Positions 43,604-51,921 of a stretch of 64,000 nt of DNA are shown here, piece after piece. How positions within the stretch are numbered: the stretch's first letter is position 1; each line of letters begins with the position of its first letter. Below the pieces are notes generated by a model that made no database searches, was not told the origin of the DNA, and saw only the letters and a program-made list of their open reading frames with translations. The DNA comes from Blautia massiliensis (ex Durand et al. 2017). Its GTDB lineage: Bacteria; Bacillota; Clostridia; Lachnospirales; Lachnospiraceae. Where the stretch lies: assembly GCF_001487165.1 (NCBI RefSeq), contig NZ_LN913006.1, forward strand, positions 2,174,096 to 2,238,095. Reading direction: 5' to 3'. Made by a program: the position numbers and the translations under genes.

Positions 43604-44872
43604 TCAATCGATGATCGCCTCAAAGATCGGCTCTTCTTCCTCAAGCTCCAGGCATACACAGTAGTTCTTTGCCCCCTGAAGCTTCTCCGGAAGCTCTACC
43701 TCTATCATCGAGTTTCCTTCGCAGCACTTTAATGCGCGGCACGGAAGCTTTTCTCCTGTGCTTACCACATATGCACCCTTTAACTGATTACCGATGTTCA
43801 GCAGTTCAACTCGATATCTCGGTGCAAGGACGTGTACGTAAAGCTTATGTGGTCTCTTTGTAAATTCAATGCTCGGGATCTCATACGGATAGATACCAAC
43901 ATTCTTGGTTCCGTAAATTGCTTCCGCATTCTCAGTCACGTATTTACCAACCTCATTCATAACCTCGACACAAGCTTCCGGAACAGTTCCGTCTGCCATT
44001 GGTCCTACGTTCAGCAGGTAATTTCCGCCTCTGCCGACGATCTTGAGAAGAAGGTTCAGGATATCATCCGGATTCTTCCAGTTTGTATCGTATTTATTAT
44101 AACCCCATGTATCATTTACAGTTGCCGGTACTTCCCAGTCACCGTCGTATGGAAGACGTGGAATAAAGTTATCACCGGTGGTCATGTAATCGCCCTTCTG
44201 GTGTCCGATACGTCCGCTGATGATGCAGTCAGGCTTAATACCCTTAACCCAGTCTCTTAATTCCTGAGCTTCGTCTGCGGTCATTCCCATCGGAGTATCA
44301 AACCAGATCAGGGAAATATTATCGTAATTCTCAAGAAGCTCTTTTAACTGCGGTTTGCATTTCTCATCGAAGTATATACGGAATTCCGGCTTCCATTCGT
44401 TCTTGTCTTCGTAATCCTTCTTATAGGCATTGTCATCATCCCAGTCCTGAGCCTGTGAATAATAGATACCCATTGTCATGTCATATTTCTTACAAGCATC
44501 GGAAAGCTCTCTTAAGATATCTCTTCCTGCAGCCTTCACTACATTAAAATCACTGACCTTGGAATCGTACATTGCGAATCCCTCGTGATGCTTGGAAGTA
44601 AGAACGATATATTTAACACCCCACTGCTCTTTCGCTCTTTTCACAAACATGTCCGCGTCAAATTTGTCCGGATGGAACTCATCTTTCAGCTTTCTGTAAT
44701 CTTCCTTGTCAATGTTGAGATTGTTCTCGATCCACTCTGCGATACGGTCTGTCTTGGTGACCTCGCCGGTCTTCGGATCTTTCCATTCTCCTGCAAGGAT
44801 GGAATAAAGTCCCCAATGGATGAATAATCCGTATTTGGCATCTTTATACCACTGCTGCTTTGTGTCTGCCAT
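43604..44872 (-). CDS. GH29 alpha-L-fucosidase, first gene of the operon
   Basis: A 422-residue cytosolic fucosidase, clearly different from the other GH29 in the operon. Core motifs: IHWGLYS (18-24), TSKHHEGF (92-99) and the probable nucleophile Asp192 in LIWFDTPMG. ATG 44872 has AAGGAG 6 bases upstream; a longer frame lacks such a site. It leads the operon and lies 43 bases from an AAACGTTT operator candidate. Two distinct GH29 enzymes suggest different fucosyl linkages. Confidence 0.92.
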   Translation of the reverse strand: MADTKQQWYKDAKYGLFIHWGLYSILAGEWKDPKTGEVTKTDRIAEWIENNLNIDKEDYRKLKDEFHPDKFDADMFVKRAKEQWGVKYIVLTSKHHEGFAMYDSKVSDFNVVKAAGRDILRELSDACKKYDMTMGIYYSQAQDWDDDNAYKKDYEDKNEWKPEFRIYFDEKCKPQLKELLENYDNISLIWFDTPMGMTADEAQELRDWVKGIKPDCIISGRIGHQKGDYMTTGDNFIPRLPYDGDWEVPATVNDTWGYNKYDTNWKNPDDILNLLLKIVGRGGNYLLNVGPMADGTVPEACVEVMNEVGKYVTENAEAIYGTKNVGIYPYEIPSIEFTKRPHKLYVHVLAPRYRVELLNIGNQLKGAYVVSTGEKLPCRALKCCEGNSMIEVELPEKLQGAKNYCVCLELEEEEPIFEAIID

Positions 44873-44914
44873 AACCTTCTCCTTGTTTCGTATAGCTGAT
44901 TTTCTTGTTGCATA

Positions 44915-45063
44915 AAACGTTTCGTTTTTTGTTAAGACTATCTTACCGCATCCGAAGCAGCTTTTCAAGTAAAATCATAGGGCAAAAATCATTTTTCCTA
45001 TTTTTTACAATTATTTCGTCTTGTTTTTGTGTACTTTTTCGTATCAGGTTTTGTTAAACGTTT
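44915..45063. promoter_or_regulatory. Two AAACGTTT palindromes in the divergent promoter region
   Basis: The perfect palindrome AAACGTTT occurs at 44915-44922 and 45056-45063, each followed by C-R/A-TTTT (CGTTTTTT, CATTTTTA). A central CG is usual for LacI-family operators. They lie between the fucosidase operon and the two lacI genes, so they are the best candidate sites for these regulators. Confidence 0.55.
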
Positions 45064-45134
45064 CATTTTTATCAATTTTCTGTACAATACGCTCGTTTTT
45101 TCTGATACTTTATGTGTAAAAAATGCCATGTGTA

Positions 45135-45163
45135 TTGAGGCATTTTCTTTTTCATGATATAAT
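45135..45163 (+). promoter_or_regulatory. Promoter of the tandem lacI genes
   Basis: TTGAGG (45135-45140), 17-base spacer and a perfect TATAAT (45158-45163), 49 bases before ATG 45212. Confidence 0.7.
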
Positions 45164-45211
45164 ATGAAAATACTCTATTATCTGTAAATGTATCAGAACC
45201 GGAGGTTTTAC

Positions 45212-46276
45212 ATGAACGTTACGATCAATGATATCGCCCGTGCGACAGGCCTGTCCACCGCAACGATCTCCAAATATATAAACCACAAAAAAATACGGGA
45301 AGAAAATCGTATCCTTATAGAAAAGGCAATTCAGGAGCTTGGATATACCCCAAACCGGAATGCCCAGCTTCTCCGTGCCAAAAACACACATACCATCGGT
45401 ATCCTGATCTCAGATCTTGGTAATTATTTCTGGGGCGAGCTTGTCAACTCCATTATCAAGCATTTCACGGATCATGGCTATACAGTTATTGTCTGTTCTT
45501 TCTTTTTTGAACATCAGAAGGAGATCGATACGATACAGGATATTATCTCCCAGCACTTTGACGGAGTCATCATGCTCCCATCCTGCTGGCATGATGACCT
45601 GTACCAGCTCTTACAGAATGCCGGCATACCGGTTGTAATGCTCGATCAGATTCCTGCTTCCATGAGACATTTTCCTGTAGACTGTGTTATTTCTGATAAT
45701 TACAGAGGCGGTGCACTGCTGGCAGAGCACCTTTTGGAAAAAGGCCACACAAAGGTCTGGATCATGGAACAGTATCTGGACTCCTACACCATCGAGCAGC
45801 GGATCCAGGGCTTTGTGGATGTATATCAGAAAAATGGCATTGACCTTCTGAAACAGCAGGATTCTTTTCCCCCTGTTTCTTTTGGTTCCACTGCAGAAAC
45901 GATCACCCAGAGCAACCTGCATTTCCAGAAGCTTATGGATTCTTCCGATCCCCCTACTGCTGTTTTTTTTGACTGCTATCTCTCCGCAATGGGCGGTTTA
46001 AGCGCTGCCAGCCAGGCACGAATTTCCGTTCCTCAGGATATTTCCTTTGTGTGCTTTGATGATGATCCGCTTTTCAAGACCATGAGCGCGACTATGACCT
46101 GCGTCTCACAGGATCTGACAAGCATGGGGAAACATGCTGTGGAATTACTTTTAAAAAGGATCCATGGAGACTATACGGATTTTCCCAAAATAGACATGCT
46201 GGATGTTGTATTCCACCCGCGGCGCTCCGTAAAAGACCTGTCCGAACACAACAGTACAGCATCCGGAAAGGATTGA
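45212..46276 (+). CDS. LacI-family transcription regulator, first of two
   Basis: A 354-residue repressor with an N-terminal LacI helix-turn-helix (TINDIARATGLSTATISKYIN at about 3-23, given here in part) and a sugar-binding periplasmic-protein-like core. ATG 45212 follows GGAGG; the frame is open a little further up. It is divergent from the GH29/ABC operon and probably represses it until a sugar binds. The second lacI gene follows in 3 bases. The effector is unknown. Confidence 0.93.
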   Translation: MNVTINDIARATGLSTATISKYINHKKIREENRILIEKAIQELGYTPNRNAQLLRAKNTHTIGILISDLGNYFWGELVNSIIKHFTDHGYTVIVCSFFFEHQKEIDTIQDIISQHFDGVIMLPSCWHDDLYQLLQNAGIPVVMLDQIPASMRHFPVDCVISDNYRGGALLAEHLLEKGHTKVWIMEQYLDSYTIEQRIQGFVDVYQKNGIDLLKQQDSFPPVSFGSTAETITQSNLHFQKLMDSSDPPTAVFFDCYLSAMGGLSAASQARISVPQDISFVCFDDDPLFKTMSATMTCVSQDLTSMGKHAVELLLKRIHGDYTDFPKIDMLDVVFHPRRSVKDLSEHNSTASGKD

Positions 46277-46279
46277 TTT

Positions 46280-47296
46280 ATGAGTGCAACCATCAAGGAC
46301 ATTGCCAGAGAAACCGGTCTGGCATTGGCCACCATTTCAAAATATATCAACGGCGGAACTGTACGGCCGCAAAACAAAAAGCAGATCGACGAAGCGATCC
46401 GGAAACTGAATTACGTTCCACGAAACACGGCCCGGGGACTTCGTTCCTCCAAGACTTACCGTATCGGTCTGGTATCCGGTCCTCCCAATACTCCGCATAA
46501 TGCTTTTCTTCTGAGCAAAATAGAAAACACCATGCGCGCTCACGGTTATTCTCTCACATTTATGAGCGGCGACAAGTATAAGGATCATGTCAATAAATTC
46601 GTCCCTCACATGCTCCGCTCTGGGATCGACGGCCTTATCATTACCTCTTTCAGTCTGAACCAGGACATCTGTTCTGCTGTGGAACACGCCAAAATCCCTG
46701 TTGTGGAGCTGGAAGAACACAGCCATTTCCACCGTACAGACTGTGTACAGACCAGCTGTACCTCCGGAGCCTACGAGATCGTGGAGCATCTGATAAAAAT
46801 GGGGCATCAGAAGATCGCCCTTGTCACCGGTTCTCCTGCATCCTATACTGCATGTGAACGAAAAAAAGGCTATCTCCGGGCACTGGAAGACTACGATATT
46901 CCGGTTAATCCCGATTATATCATCGCTGAAAATTACACAAACGACTTTGGATATCAGGCAATGCAGAAATTATGGAATCTTCCGGAACGTCCGACTGCCG
47001 TATTTTCTGCGAACTATACACTATGCCTCGGTATTTATGAAGCGATCTACAGCCTTGGCATCCGGATCCCGGAAGACCTGTCTGTTGTCTCCTTTGATGA
47101 TTTTGAACTGTCCATGCTGCTTTCTCCTCAGCTGACCGCTGTCCGTCAGCCGCTGACCGGTCTGGCAGAGCAGGCCTGTGATCTGCTGCTTCGCAGAATG
47201 AACGGAGACTACAGTGATTTTCCAAGGACGATACGCCTGAAGCCAGAATGTATCTACCGGGATTCCGTGCGTGATCTCTTTTCTGATGCTAAGTAA
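46280..47296 (+). CDS. LacI-family transcription regulator, second of two
   Basis: A 338-residue regulator with the same layout (helix-turn-helix TIKDIARETGLALATISKY at the start, effector domain after residue 60). Its recognition helix differs slightly from the first (ALATISKY against STATISKY), so both may bind similar operators but sense different sugars. It begins 3 bases after the first gene's stop, so they are co-translated. Likely a paralogous pair. Confidence 0.92.
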   Translation: MSATIKDIARETGLALATISKYINGGTVRPQNKKQIDEAIRKLNYVPRNTARGLRSSKTYRIGLVSGPPNTPHNAFLLSKIENTMRAHGYSLTFMSGDKYKDHVNKFVPHMLRSGIDGLIITSFSLNQDICSAVEHAKIPVVELEEHSHFHRTDCVQTSCTSGAYEIVEHLIKMGHQKIALVTGSPASYTACERKKGYLRALEDYDIPVNPDYIIAENYTNDFGYQAMQKLWNLPERPTAVFSANYTLCLGIYEAIYSLGIRIPEDLSVVSFDDFELSMLLSPQLTAVRQPLTGLAEQACDLLLRRMNGDYSDFPRTIRLKPECIYRDSVRDLFSDAK

Positions 47297-47414
47297 TGCA
47301 AAGCAACTTTTATTACGGCAATTTCGGGAAGCACAACAGGCATTTTCATTCCGATCTGCCCGCATATTCTGAGCATCTGAACCACTGCAATAATTTCACA
47401 GCTTTTACAAAGGG

Positions 47415-47453
47415 CACAGACCGTCACCGACACAGTCGATGATACGGCCTGTG
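47415..47453. terminator. Hairpin between convergent genes
   Basis: CACAGACCGT (47415-47424) pairs with ACGGCCTGTG (47444-47453), one wobble. It lies between the second lacI and the transglutaminase-fold gene; T-runs are weak. Confidence 0.4.
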
Positions 47454-47481
47454 TTCCTTCTGTATATATCCGTTATATCTG

Positions 47482-49965
47482 TCACAGCAGTCTCAGCAGC
47501 ATATCTCCGGTTCCCACATTGTATCCGCTGGTTGCATAGATCCCATTCAGGCTTTTGTTTGTCACAATGATCAGCGGAAGCTTATCCGGATCTACGTACA
47601 TTCTTCTTCCCAGTGTATTGATGATCTCTGAAAAATCATCATATAAGATCTGAACATCTCCAAGCTTGCCCAGTGCTCTTGAAAGGGTAGGTGTCTCCAG
47701 CGCTTTTTTGCTTTTTACTACAAAAATGATCCTATTCGCATATCGGGAAAAAGCTTCTTCCTGCTCCATCATCTCATTTAAGATATGCTCCGTCGGTTCT
47801 TTCTCCTCTTCCAGAAACGCCAGGATATGCTTCCCATCTGCCGTCAGTTCTGACGCCTTCACGGTGCTTCCATCTTCTTTTCTGAGAGTAAATTCCGGTA
47901 TGGAGATATTCTCCAGCATATCTTCCAGGTTTGCATTCCGAAATGCCAGCTCCACCCTCTTCATTTCTCCGATCTGAACCTCAAAATAATACTCCGCTGC
48001 AAATATATTTCCATTTGGCAATCTGTTTGAGGTAAGGATCCTGTAATTTCCCGCTTCCAGCGGCAGCTTCATCACCTGATCTCTGAAATTTTCGGCTTCC
48101 AGCTTCCGTGTGATATATTTTCCGGCTTCCAGTTTTGCGATGCTCCAGTTCTGGAAATATTTCCACTGTGTATCCGCACTTGCCTTCAGAAGGATCGATG
48201 CCTTTTTCTCCGTTTCCGCAGATACTGAGATGAATTTTCCGTTTTTCATATACTCCATGGAACGGTCATGAGGGTTCAGGCGTGCCGGAATCCCCAGTGT
48301 TCTCGCCATTGCCACAAAAAGGATCTTCTTTGACAGAATGCTTCCTGTTCCCGTTTTCAAACATCCGGACGGCGTGGTGATCACACTGCTGCGTTCTTTC
48401 TCCGGACTGGAAACGATCTTATCCTCAATCCACTTCCAGATCTTCGCCGGTTCCTTTTGCAGCATATTTTTTTCTTCTTCCGACAGTTGCTCAAGAATCG
48501 TTTTTCTGTATTTCTGCAAAACTTCATCGTCAACTCTCGGGTTCAGTACATATGGTACAAAAATATCTGCATCCATGTTTTTTTCATACGGTAATGCAGA
48601 TTTCAGGTGCTCCTCCAGAACCTGGCTGATACAGTCTGTTCTGTCTTTCTCTGTGAGGACTTCAAGGAGTTTTTTTCTCATTGAAGAATCTCCAGTTTCT
48701 TTTTCCAGGAATTTCCGACACTCCGGATTGCTCAGGTTTCTTACCTTCTGTTCCCTGTAAGCGTTTGCCTCTGCCAGACGTTTGCTACCCCTTTCCTTCT
48801 GCTCCGGTGTTGGCATATCTTTATTTACAGGTGCATCATGAGGTGCGATCATATCGATCTCCGTCCACTCCTCATAAAAAATACCCTTTTCCTTTCCTAC
48901 GGGCATCAGACAGATCTCACAACAATCCTCTGTTTTTGTATCCATGCTGTTTTCTGCATGCAGCCATTCTCCATCTGCATACATCCTTGCAGAAATATGG
49001 ATACTTCCAAGCCCTGTTGTCAGGCTGACTTTTCCCAGACTGTCGGTTTTCAGTTCTGCGATCGGGGCATATTCCGAATAATTCAGCACCTCAAAAGAAA
49101 CTTCTGCACCTTCTGCCGGTTTTCCATGTGAATCCTTTACGGACACAGTGATCTCTTTTGTCCGTGCATATCGTTTCAGCTCGTTGAGCATAGTCACCAT
49201 ACCATCTTTGCCGATCACTTCTCCCTCCGGGATCATGGTATCAAAAACTCTTGAATGGACCATCATGGCCCTTGAGGAAGCGTTGGTAAACCATCCCTTA
49301 TTCAGGATCTCCTCCGGCTCACAGGCTCCCAGAAAATACCAGCTTCCATCGCACCAGATTTCCACCCACGCATGATTGTCATCACAATGAGACCACTTTG
49401 GTGCATATACCTGACGGGCAGGTACACCAACACTTCTCAGTGCATTAACGGTAAATACAGATTCCTCTCCGCATCTTCCGTTTCCTCTGCGGTATACGGC
49501 AAGTGCAGACAGGGTACGATCATCTGTACAATGATAGGTAGCCTCCTGTGCACACCAGTAGTTCACCTCCAGGGCAGCTTCCCGGAAGCTCATTCCCTCA
49601 GTTCTCTCTCCGATCTCCCTGCGGAAAAATGTACGGCAGGGTGCGATCTCCTCCTCATTTACTCTATGAAACAGCACATAATTCAAAAAGATTTCCTCCG
49701 GCAGCTCTGCCACCCCGGAGTTTTCCTTCCATAAATATACGCCATTCTCCGCATAATCCAGGAATACTTCAAACGCGTAATTTCCGATATCACTGTACGG
49801 CATGAACGCATATAAATATTTGCACGCCAGAGCCACTTCGTCTGTGCATTCCGCAAGCTTTTTATCAATCTCCGCAAAAACCTGCGGTAACCCCATCATC
49901 TGCTCCCGATATTTTTTTTCGATCCGATCACGGTTTTCTTTCAGAAAAATCTTCCCCTCAGCCAT
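47482..49965 (-). CDS. Large cytosolic transglutaminase-fold protein (PNGase-like), four-part
   Basis: An 827-residue protein without signal peptide or membrane segment. An N-terminal transglutaminase-like core carries Cys165 (GRCGEES), His198 (DDNHAWVE) and an acidic third residue, Glu216 in the ACEPE motif, where peptide:N-glycanases have Asp in CDP. Residues 270-345 look like an Ig-like/carboxypeptidase-regulatory fold. Residues about 525-580 (SILSKKILFVAMARTLGIPARL) resemble a second transglutaminase core lacking the Cys. Residues about 700-827 are thioredoxin-like without CxxC. Its start overlaps the cutC stop by one base. Action on peptides or glycopeptides is inferred. Confidence 0.75.
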   Translation of the reverse strand: MAEGKIFLKENRDRIEKKYREQMMGLPQVFAEIDKKLAECTDEVALACKYLYAFMPYSDIGNYAFEVFLDYAENGVYLWKENSGVAELPEEIFLNYVLFHRVNEEEIAPCRTFFRREIGERTEGMSFREAALEVNYWCAQEATYHCTDDRTLSALAVYRRGNGRCGEESVFTVNALRSVGVPARQVYAPKWSHCDDNHAWVEIWCDGSWYFLGACEPEEILNKGWFTNASSRAMMVHSRVFDTMIPEGEVIGKDGMVTMLNELKRYARTKEITVSVKDSHGKPAEGAEVSFEVLNYSEYAPIAELKTDSLGKVSLTTGLGSIHISARMYADGEWLHAENSMDTKTEDCCEICLMPVGKEKGIFYEEWTEIDMIAPHDAPVNKDMPTPEQKERGSKRLAEANAYREQKVRNLSNPECRKFLEKETGDSSMRKKLLEVLTEKDRTDCISQVLEEHLKSALPYEKNMDADIFVPYVLNPRVDDEVLQKYRKTILEQLSEEEKNMLQKEPAKIWKWIEDKIVSSPEKERSSVITTPSGCLKTGTGSILSKKILFVAMARTLGIPARLNPHDRSMEYMKNGKFISVSAETEKKASILLKASADTQWKYFQNWSIAKLEAGKYITRKLEAENFRDQVMKLPLEAGNYRILTSNRLPNGNIFAAEYYFEVQIGEMKRVELAFRNANLEDMLENISIPEFTLRKEDGSTVKASELTADGKHILAFLEEEKEPTEHILNEMMEQEEAFSRYANRIIFVVKSKKALETPTLSRALGKLGDVQILYDDFSEIINTLGRRMYVDPDKLPLIIVTNKSLNGIYATSGYNVGTGDMLLRLL

Positions 49966-50711
49966 TATAATTCCTCCAGAACTTTCTTTGCAGCACGAAC
50001 ATTTTCAATATCTGTACGCCATATCTCATATTCACTGAATGTCGGAAGTCCCATATTGACACCTTCCTTGCGAAACTGCATCGCACTGTCCGTTACAACC
50101 TTGCCGCTCATATGATAAGCCTTGATCCCGGTAAGAGGATAAAGCTGGCGGATCACTTCCGCACCGACGCCACTCCCCGCCTGGATGGTGATACGTCCCT
50201 GACTCCTGGTTTCCAGTTCCTTCAAAAGCTCCGCACCCTGAAGGCAGGTATTCTTCTGTCCGGAGGTAAGGATCGTATCGATTCCCAGAGAGATTGCCTG
50301 TTCCATAGCCTCGATCGGATCTGCGCACACATCAAAAGCCCTGTGCAGCGTAACAGACATATCTCCCGCCGCATCCATCAGCTCTTTCATCTGTTCCATA
50401 TTCAAGGTGCCATCCGGTTTCAGGATACCTACCACGACACCCTCCGCTCCCATTTTGCGGAAATCCTTTACTGCATTCCTTATCATAGAAAATTCCGCAT
50501 CTGTATAACAGAAATCTCCAAACCGCGGACGGATCAGCGCATGGATCCGGATATCTGAACGCTTCCTTATTTCCTCAAAAAGCCATGGGCCGGGAGTTGT
50601 TCCCCCGATGATCAGATTACTGCAAAGCTCCAATCTGTCCGCACCACCCTCGGCTGCTGCCATGGCGGATTCCACAGAATCCACACAGGTTTCCAGAATA
50701 TAGTCTTTCAT
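49965..50711 (-). CDS. cutC: CutC-family TIM-barrel protein
   Basis: A 248-residue protein of the CutC family (ETCVDSVESAMAAAEGGADRLELC near the start; VTLHRAFD; TILTSGQ; IQAGSGV). The family is named for copper homeostasis in E. coli, but a copper role is doubtful in many bacteria and the reaction is unknown. Here it sits between a DeoR sugar-type regulator (28 bases upstream) and a transglutaminase-fold protein, near fucosidases, so a carbohydrate or glycopeptide role is more likely than a metal role. AAAGGGGG precedes ATG 50711. Confidence 0.93.
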   Translation of the reverse strand: MKDYILETCVDSVESAMAAAEGGADRLELCSNLIIGGTTPGPWLFEEIRKRSDIRIHALIRPRFGDFCYTDAEFSMIRNAVKDFRKMGAEGVVVGILKPDGTLNMEQMKELMDAAGDMSVTLHRAFDVCADPIEAMEQAISLGIDTILTSGQKNTCLQGAELLKELETRSQGRITIQAGSGVGAEVIRQLYPLTGIKAYHMSGKVVTDSAMQFRKEGVNMGLPTFSEYEIWRTDIENVRAAKKVLEEL

Positions 50712-50739
50712 GTAAAAATCCCCCTTTATTACTGTCTGC

Positions 50740-51501
50740 TCAGAGTAATTTCACTCCGGTATTCCTCAGTATGTTCACAATGGTATCATCCGGAAATTCA
50801 TCGGTAATGATCCCGCTGATATCATCAAAATGTGTATATTTATAAGATTCGTTAAAATAAAACTTCTCTCTCTCCATAACCACATATTTATGTCTGCTGC
50901 TCTGCACTGCCGCCTTCTTGGTCAATCCATCCTCCACTCCGGATGTAGTAACTGCAAAATCTGTCATATCCACGCCACAGCTTCCCAAAAATGCCCGGTC
51001 AAAGCTGTACTGCTTGATCACCTCAATGGCCGCAGCTCCCATAAATCCATTCACCGAACGGTACATAGTTCCCCCTGTGCCTATGGCCGTGATGGACGGA
51101 TTCGCAGCAAGGATCTGCAGGATATCGATCATATTGCTGACAACCACAACATGCATACCCGACGAAGCGATAAGCCTTGCCAGCTCTATATTTGTAGTGG
51201 AAACATCCAGAAAGATCGTTTCGTTATTTTTGATCAGCTTGAAGGCTTTCGCAGCAATCACTTTCTTCTTATCAAGATTGTACATACGCCTGTCTACTAC
51301 GTTTCTCTCCAGAGGATACTCCTGTGACAGGATCGCTCCGCCGTAAGTCCTCTTTAATCTGCCTGCATTTTCAAGGATCTTGAGATCCTTGCGGATACAG
51401 TCCTCCGTAACCTGAAACATCTCGCTTAATTCTTTGACCCTGACTTTTCCTTTTTCGCGGAGACATTTCTCTATTGCATTCTGTCGTTCTTCTGTAAACA
51501 T
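50740..51501 (-). CDS. DeoR-family transcription regulator
   Basis: A 253-residue regulator: DeoR helix-turn-helix (about 5-55, KVRVKELSEMFQVTEDCIRKD) and a DeoRC sensor domain (about 75-235, with DVSTTNIELA and GTGGTMY). Such proteins usually sense phosphorylated sugars. It leads an operon with cutC and the transglutaminase-fold gene and has a good promoter just upstream. GGAGATAGGACC precedes ATG 51501. Autoregulation is likely. Confidence 0.94.
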   Translation of the reverse strand: MFTEERQNAIEKCLREKGKVRVKELSEMFQVTEDCIRKDLKILENAGRLKRTYGGAILSQEYPLERNVVDRRMYNLDKKKVIAAKAFKLIKNNETIFLDVSTTNIELARLIASSGMHVVVVSNMIDILQILAANPSITAIGTGGTMYRSVNGFMGAAAIEVIKQYSFDRAFLGSCGVDMTDFAVTTSGVEDGLTKKAAVQSSRHKYVVMEREKFYFNESYKYTHFDDISGIITDEFPDDTIVNILRNTGVKLL

Positions 51502-51605
51502 GGTCCTATCTCCTCATTCCTGATTTTTCTGTGATAAAAGTTCCAGAAATCAATACTCCGCAAAACAATATCCGGCGCATTGATCCCTGGAAAGCCTGTG
51601 ATTTC

Positions 51606-51634
51606 AGTATAACAGTTCGATATCTTACTGTCAA
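51606..51634 (-). promoter_or_regulatory. Promoter of the deoR-cutC operon
   Basis: On the minus strand TTGACA (51634-51629), a 17-base spacer and TATACT (51611-51606), about 105 bases before the deoR start. The gap 51502-51921 holds no gene. Confidence 0.75.
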
Positions 51635-51833
51635 TTATTTTGTATTATTTTTTATTGTTTTATCGTATTTTGATCAAATCAAGTAATTCCACTGGTTCAA
51701 TTGCAAACCTCCGCTTGCCCCCTGTTCCGGGAATCCCTTACAAAGCTGCAAATATCCCCCTGACTCAAAGCCACATGTTCCCTTGCGGAATTATAAAGGT
51801 CAATAACCATTGAAAATATTGAATAACTTATGA

Positions 51834-51869
51834 GGACTTGTCTGTACTCTTCCCGAAACAGACAAGTCC
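51834..51869. terminator. 12-bp perfect hairpin downstream of the M28 gene
   Basis: GGACTTGTCTGT (51834-51845) pairs perfectly with ACAGACAAGTCC (51858-51869). It lies 53 bases past the M28 stop on the minus strand; no strong T-run follows, so it may be a terminator or an RNA-stabilising hairpin. Confidence 0.5.
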
Positions 51870-51921
51870 CCACAGTTCCATAACAAATATCCAGTTATGA
51901 GCAGATAAAATCAGCTTTTTA

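Noticed and set aside
44915-45063. Catabolite (cre) sites for CcpA
   Set aside because: The AAACGTTT core fits LacI-type sites in general, but the flanks do not match the TGWAANCGNTNWCA pattern well, and two local LacI genes are better candidates.
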